Shown piece by piece: positions 60,685 to 64,000 of a stretch of DNA of 64,000 bases. The DNA comes from CATQHS01 sp965203375 (GTDB taxonomy: Bacteria; Actinomycetota; Acidimicrobiia; Acidimicrobiales; Aldehydirespiratoraceae): positions 1,612,001-1,676,000 of the forward strand of contig OZ241886.1 of assembly GCA_965203375.1 (NCBI GenBank). The letters run 5' to 3'. Position 1 is the stretch's first letter. The number at the start of each line of letters is the position of its first letter. A model generated the notes under the pieces. It was not told where the DNA came from and did not search any database. It saw only the letters and a list, made by a program, of their open reading frames with translations. Made by a program: the position numbers and the translations under genes.

Positions 60685-62029
60685 GAGGGGCCCCAACGTC
60701 GTTTTGATCATCACCGACCAGCAGACCCGGGCCACCATCGCCGCCTACGGCAACCAGCGCACCCGCACCCCGGCCATGGACGCCCTGGCCGCCGGGGGCA
60801 CCGCCTTCGAGAAGTCGTACTGCGCGTCGCCGCTGTGCAGCCCGGGCCGGGCCGGGATACTCACCGGCCGGATGCCCCACGTCGCCGGGGTGAACGTGAA
60901 CGACGAGCCGATCCGCGACGGGGTGGCCAACGTGGGGGAGATGTTCGAGGCCGCGGGCTACGAGACGGCGTGGTCGGGCAAGTGGAACCTGCCCGAGTCG
61001 TTCCCGTCGGGGGCCGGGGACATTCCCGGTTTCCGGAACCTGGACTGGCAGCGGGGGGAGTACCGGGATCTGGGGGCGTCGGTGGACTCCGACATCACCG
61101 ACGAGGCGGTCAGATACCTCTCCCGGAGGGCCGAGTCTCGGAGGGCGGGGCCGTTCTTTCTGGGGGTCTCCCTCTACAACCCCCACGACATCTGCTTCTG
61201 GGTCATGGGCCGCGACCACGACCTCCTGCCCGTTCCTCCGCCGGGCGCGGCGCTGCCCGAGCTGCCCGAGAACTTCGACGCCGTCTCCGACGAGCCGGAG
61301 ATGGTGAAGTGGATCCGCGGCCAGGACGCGGTGATCGAGGGCTACGGCTGGACCGAGCTGCGCTGGACCGAGGACTGGGACGAGCAGCACTGGCGGCGGT
61401 ATCTGTACGCCTACGACCGCTTGGTGGAGATGGCCGACGCCCAGATCGGCCGGGTGCTGGGGGCACTTGACGACAACGGGCTGGCCGACGACACGCTGGT
61501 GGTGCTGACCAGCGACCACGGCGAGGGGACGGCCGCCCACCGGTGGGTCACCAAGCAGATGCTCTACGAGGAGCCGGTGACGGTGCCCCTCATCCTCCGC
61601 TGGCCGGGGGCGATCCCCGCGGGGAGGTTCGACCGGGACCATCTCGCCTCGGCCATCGACGTGGCCCCCACCCTGTGCGACTACGCCGGGGTGGCCGGGC
61701 CCGAGGACCTGCCGGGCCGGTCGCTGCGGCCGGTGATCGACGATCCCGGCCTTCCCGGCAGCCCTTATGTGGTCAGCGAGCTCCAGCCCAGCCCGTTCCG
61801 CATGGAGCTCAAGGGCCGGATGATCCGAACCGGGCGGTACAAGTACCTGGCCTTCAGCGCCGGCGCCGACCCGGAGATGCTGTTCGACCTAGAGCAAGAC
61901 CCGCTCGAGACCACCAACCTGGCCAAGTCCCCCGACTGCCGCGAAATCCTGGCCGAGCACCGGGCCCGGCTGAAGGAATGGGCGAAGGCAACCGACGACG
62001 ACTTCGCCCTCGGCACCGCCCATCTCTAG
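60683..62029 (+). CDS. Type I sulfatase 2 (formylglycine-dependent)
   Basis: The 448-residue protein has RGPNVVLIITDQQTRATIAAYG, SPLCSPGRAGILTGRMPHV (CxPxR formylglycine motif with Gly in place of the usual Ser at +3), SGKWNLPE, SLYNPHDICF, LTSDHGEGTAAHRWVTKQM and LFDLEQDPLETTNL. These are S1 sulfatase features. No signal peptide is seen. ATG 60683 follows a perfect SD. Cotranscription with GH78 suggests a sulfated rhamnoside as substrate, removing sulfate before or after the glycosidic cut. Confidence 0.91.
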   Translation: MRGPNVVLIITDQQTRATIAAYGNQRTRTPAMDALAAGGTAFEKSYCASPLCSPGRAGILTGRMPHVAGVNVNDEPIRDGVANVGEMFEAAGYETAWSGKWNLPESFPSGAGDIPGFRNLDWQRGEYRDLGASVDSDITDEAVRYLSRRAESRRAGPFFLGVSLYNPHDICFWVMGRDHDLLPVPPPGAALPELPENFDAVSDEPEMVKWIRGQDAVIEGYGWTELRWTEDWDEQHWRRYLYAYDRLVEMADAQIGRVLGALDDNGLADDTLVVLTSDHGEGTAAHRWVTKQMLYEEPVTVPLILRWPGAIPAGRFDRDHLASAIDVAPTLCDYAGVAGPEDLPGRSLRPVIDDPGLPGSPYVVSELQPSPFRMELKGRMIRTGRYKYLAFSAGADPEMLFDLEQDPLETTNLAKSPDCREILAEHRARLKEWAKATDDDFALGTAHL

Positions 62030-62030
62030 C

Positions 62031-62153
62031 CCGTTTGCTTCGTCCCGGCCGGCGGGTCCTGTCCGGTCGGCCGGTTCCTTGACGGTTGTTCTGTCCGGGC
62101 CAGCGGGTCCTGTCACGGGTTGGTCCCTTTGGCGGTTGCTACCCCCCGGCCTG
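62031..62153. repeat. Dispersed 3'-flank element, copy 3, core replaced
   Basis: The left flank (GTTTGCTTCGTCCCGGCCGG) and right flank (ACCCCCCGGCCTGG near 62141) match copies 1 and 2, and GCGGGTCCTGTCACGGG recurs at ~62103, but the hairpin core is missing and a degenerate partial copy of the left half is inserted. It again begins right behind a stop codon (62029). Confidence 0.7.
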
Positions 62154-62320
62154 GCGTTTCGGCTTCCGGGAATTCGGTCGCTCGGTTCGCTCTTCTTTGG
62201 TCAATGCGGGGCCCGCTTCACGGTTCGCTCCCGGGTCACGACTCGTTGCCTGGTGGCTCGGTTCGCTCCCCGGGTCATCTGGGGTTTCGTTTCCGGTCAT
62301 CTGGGTTGTTTCTGGTCACG

Positions 62321-62433
62321 GTTCGCTTCCAGTTCATTCGGTCAGGTGTCGAAGAGGGCGACCTGGGTGACCCAGCTCCGACAGCAGTGGCCGGTTCGCT
62401 TTTGTTCATTCGGTCAGGTGTTGAAGAGGGCGG
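62321..62433. repeat. 73-bp-period copy of the 3' end of the DUF222 gene
   Basis: GTTCGCTTCCAGTTCATTCG at 62321 and GTTCGCTTTTGTTCATTCGG at 62394 both continue to GTCAGGTGT(C/T)GAAGAGGGCG. The second contains the stop of the HNH gene. The stretch 62154-62320 has further GGTTCGCT and GGTCATCTGGG copies, but no gene. Confidence 0.78.
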
Positions 62434-63985
62434 GGGTGGTTTGTCGGGGCGGGTCGGGGCCGTTGGCCGGGTGGGCTGATCCGGGGCGGGTCGGGGCCTG
62501 CTTGGCCCGGGCTCTGGCTGGTTGCGGGCTGCGGTTCGGCTGTGAGTCGCGGCCCGGTCGTGGTCGTCGGGGGTCGCGGGGGTTTTGGTCGTGGGGGTGT
62601 CGGCTGTCGGCAGGGTTGGGCGGAGCTTGGGGGTCGGGGGGTTGCAGGGCGGGTTTGCCGTTGCGGTGGGTGACTTGCCAGTGGTGGTCGTGGATGTTGT
62701 GGTGGCAGCGCCAGCAGACGAGGACGAGGTTTTCGATGTCGGTGCGCCGTAGTCGGGCGTAGGGGGTGATGTGGTGGGCTTGGCATTGGCCGGGTTCGGC
62801 GCCGCAGCCGATGCAGCCGCGGTCGCGGGCGATGAGCATCCGCCATTGGGCGGTGGTGGCGGTGCGCACGGTGGCTCCGTGGCGCAGCGGTTTGCCGTCG
62901 CTGAAGAGGAGCCCGGTGAGCTGGGCGTCGCAGGCGATGCGCTCCAGCACGGCGCGGGGGACCGGCCCGGTGCCGGGGATTTCGCAGCGTCCGGCGGGGT
63001 CGTCGCCGGTGAGGGTGCCGATGTCGGCCACCACGATGACCTCGGCCTTGGGCCGCCCACCCGAGCCGCCGCGTTCTCTGGTGCCGTCGGTGGTGTTAGA
63101 GGTGAGCAGGTCGAGGGCGTCGGCTCGGAGCTGATCCCAAGACCGGGCCCCCTCGCTGTCGCCTGAACCACCGACGTCCGTGTCTCCTCGGCTGCTGGTC
63201 GGACCGCTGCTGGCTGCGAGTCCTTCGTCGCTGGTCTGGCCGCAGGCGGTGGTCCCTTCGCCGGGGCGCGGTGCCCGGCCGCCGGCCGGGGCATTTTCGG
63301 CGGTCGGGCCTTCACTGGCGGCTGCGGCGGCGCCGGTGCGGGCTGATTTCTGGTCTTGGCGGCGGAGTTCTTCTGCGGCGTCTTGGAGGCGGTTGCAGAT
63401 GCGGGTGCCGGTCTCGGGGTCGAGCAGGCCGTCGAGGCGGACCATGCCGTCTTGTTGCTTCCAGGTCTTGAGATACCGGCGGCGGCGCTTGTTCAGGTAG
63501 TCCTGGTGTCCGTGGTCGGACTGGTGGCGCTGTGTCCAGGTGCCGACATCGCGGGCGAACCGGTCCGGCGGCATCTCCTTGGCCATGGCCATCAGGTCAG
63601 AGGCGGAGTCCACCGCCTCGGGGGCGGTGCGGCGGGCTGCGTCGGCGAGGCGCTCGGCGTTGGCCAATGACACCTCGCCGGAGTCCACCGCGCCCCGCAG
63701 CCCGGGCATCTCGTCCAGAGCCTCGGCGGCGCCCAGACTGCGGCGGGCCTGAGATCTGGACTTGCCGACTTGATCGCGCAGCACCGAGGCGCCGCCGTCG
63801 CCGTGTCCCTCCCGGGCAGAGATCGATCGGGCGGCGTCGGTCTGCAGGGCGGCGACCTTGGCCTCCCAGGACCGGCTGACCGCGATCAGGTCCTTCAATC
63901 GGGCTGCCGGCAGGTCCCCGGCCCGGACCGCTTCCAGCAGCCGGGCCAGCCCCCCGTTGACGCATTCCACCGTTTCAGTGAACAT
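62414..63985 (-). CDS. DUF222 / HNH endonuclease-domain protein (13E12-like)
   Basis: The 523-residue protein has an N-terminal DUF222 part (residues ~1-330, rich in Ala/Arg, with MAKEMPPDRFARDVGTWTQ and LDGLLDPETGTRI) and a C-terminal HNH nuclease: CIGCGAEPGQCQAHHITPYA and NLVLVCWRCHHNIHDHHWQV, giving the Cys pairs and HH..N..H set. Such actinobacterial proteins occur in many copies and are often linked to mobile DNA; their role is not settled. The Ser/Gly/Ala-rich centre and the Pro/Arg-rich C-terminal tail are low complexity. ATG 63985 is the start. Several repeats of its 3' end follow. Confidence 0.9.
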   Translation of the reverse strand: MFTETVECVNGGLARLLEAVRAGDLPAARLKDLIAVSRSWEAKVAALQTDAARSISAREGHGDGGASVLRDQVGKSRSQARRSLGAAEALDEMPGLRGAVDSGEVSLANAERLADAARRTAPEAVDSASDLMAMAKEMPPDRFARDVGTWTQRHQSDHGHQDYLNKRRRRYLKTWKQQDGMVRLDGLLDPETGTRICNRLQDAAEELRRQDQKSARTGAAAAASEGPTAENAPAGGRAPRPGEGTTACGQTSDEGLAASSGPTSSRGDTDVGGSGDSEGARSWDQLRADALDLLTSNTTDGTRERGGSGGRPKAEVIVVADIGTLTGDDPAGRCEIPGTGPVPRAVLERIACDAQLTGLLFSDGKPLRHGATVRTATTAQWRMLIARDRGCIGCGAEPGQCQAHHITPYARLRRTDIENLVLVCWRCHHNIHDHHWQVTHRNGKPALQPPDPQAPPNPADSRHPHDQNPRDPRRPRPGRDSQPNRSPQPARARAKQAPTRPGSAHPANGPDPPRQTTPALFNT

Positions 63986-64000
63986 ACGATCACTCTACAG

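Noticed and set aside
62079..62762. 227-residue plus-strand frame over the last spacer
   Set aside because: It runs across degenerate repeats and then antisense to the DUF222 gene, with Trp/Arg/Gly-biased composition and no motif.

Overview
The window is 64 kb of very GC-rich DNA with many GTG starts, SD-light gene starts, a DUF222/HNH endonuclease, a SepX/GlpR-like protein beside molybdenum-cofactor genes, Mur ligase/UppP/PlsY-type envelope genes and ABC-type rather than TonB-type sugar uptake. This fits an actinomycete, most plausibly a marine or host-associated Acidimicrobiia; that placement is inference from gene content and base composition.

Layout. 1-9.96 kb: a LarA-like protein (cut by the window edge), an acyl-CoA-reductase/HAD fusion divergent from a TetR regulator with two palindromic operators, an alpha/beta hydrolase, a membrane MurF-like ligase with a Ddl-like ligase, and an amidase whose stop codon lies inside tRNA-Val. 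10.0-17.4 kb: an AT-rich glycan island that starts exactly at the duplicated 3' end of tRNA-Val (two GT4 glycosyltransferases, two paralogous Wzy/ligase proteins, a third Wzy-like protein). 17.4-21.7 kb: a lipoprotein/membrane-protein pair, another AT-rich membrane glycosyltransferase, and a crotonase. 21.9-40.2 kb: housekeeping genes on both strands (ABC-F, NfuA-like, dxs, PAP2, TldD/TldE, uppP, SAF and FmdB proteins, plsY, moeA-moaA-moaC, a SepX/GlpR-like protein, a UDP-GlcNAc 2-epimerase-like protein, a UPF0104 membrane protein and a CsaB-like pyruvyltransferase). 40.3-42.7 kb: tRNA-Ala followed by a second AT-rich pair (flippase, epimerase). 42.8-62.0 kb: a catabolic island with an ABC sugar importer (MsmK/UgpC-type ATPase, Tat-lipoprotein binding protein with an apparent frameshift, two permeases), two phytanoyl-CoA-type dioxygenases, an SDR, a Gfo/Idh dehydrogenase, two rhamnonate-dehydratase-like enolases, a DHDPS-family aldolase, a NodB deacetylase, two sulfatases and a GH78 alpha-L-rhamnosidase. 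62.4-64 kb: a DUF222/HNH protein.

How the genes could work together. The 42.8-62 kb block looks like a utilisation locus for sulfated rhamnosides. The sulfatases, deacetylase and rhamnosidase show no signal peptide, so substrates are probably imported first and desulfated and cut in the cytoplasm, after which rhamnose would go through the non-phosphorylated rhamnonate/2-keto-3-deoxyrhamnonate route.

Two non-coding patterns run through the whole window. First, many gene junctions carry short degenerate tandem duplications (periods mostly 29-87 bp) whose copies contain the stop codon of one gene, the start codon of the next, or both. Second, a ~90-120 bp element, in two copies with a perfect 11-bp-stem hairpin, sits immediately after three unrelated stop codons (24358, 49115, 62031). 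Neither is explained by the annotated genes.
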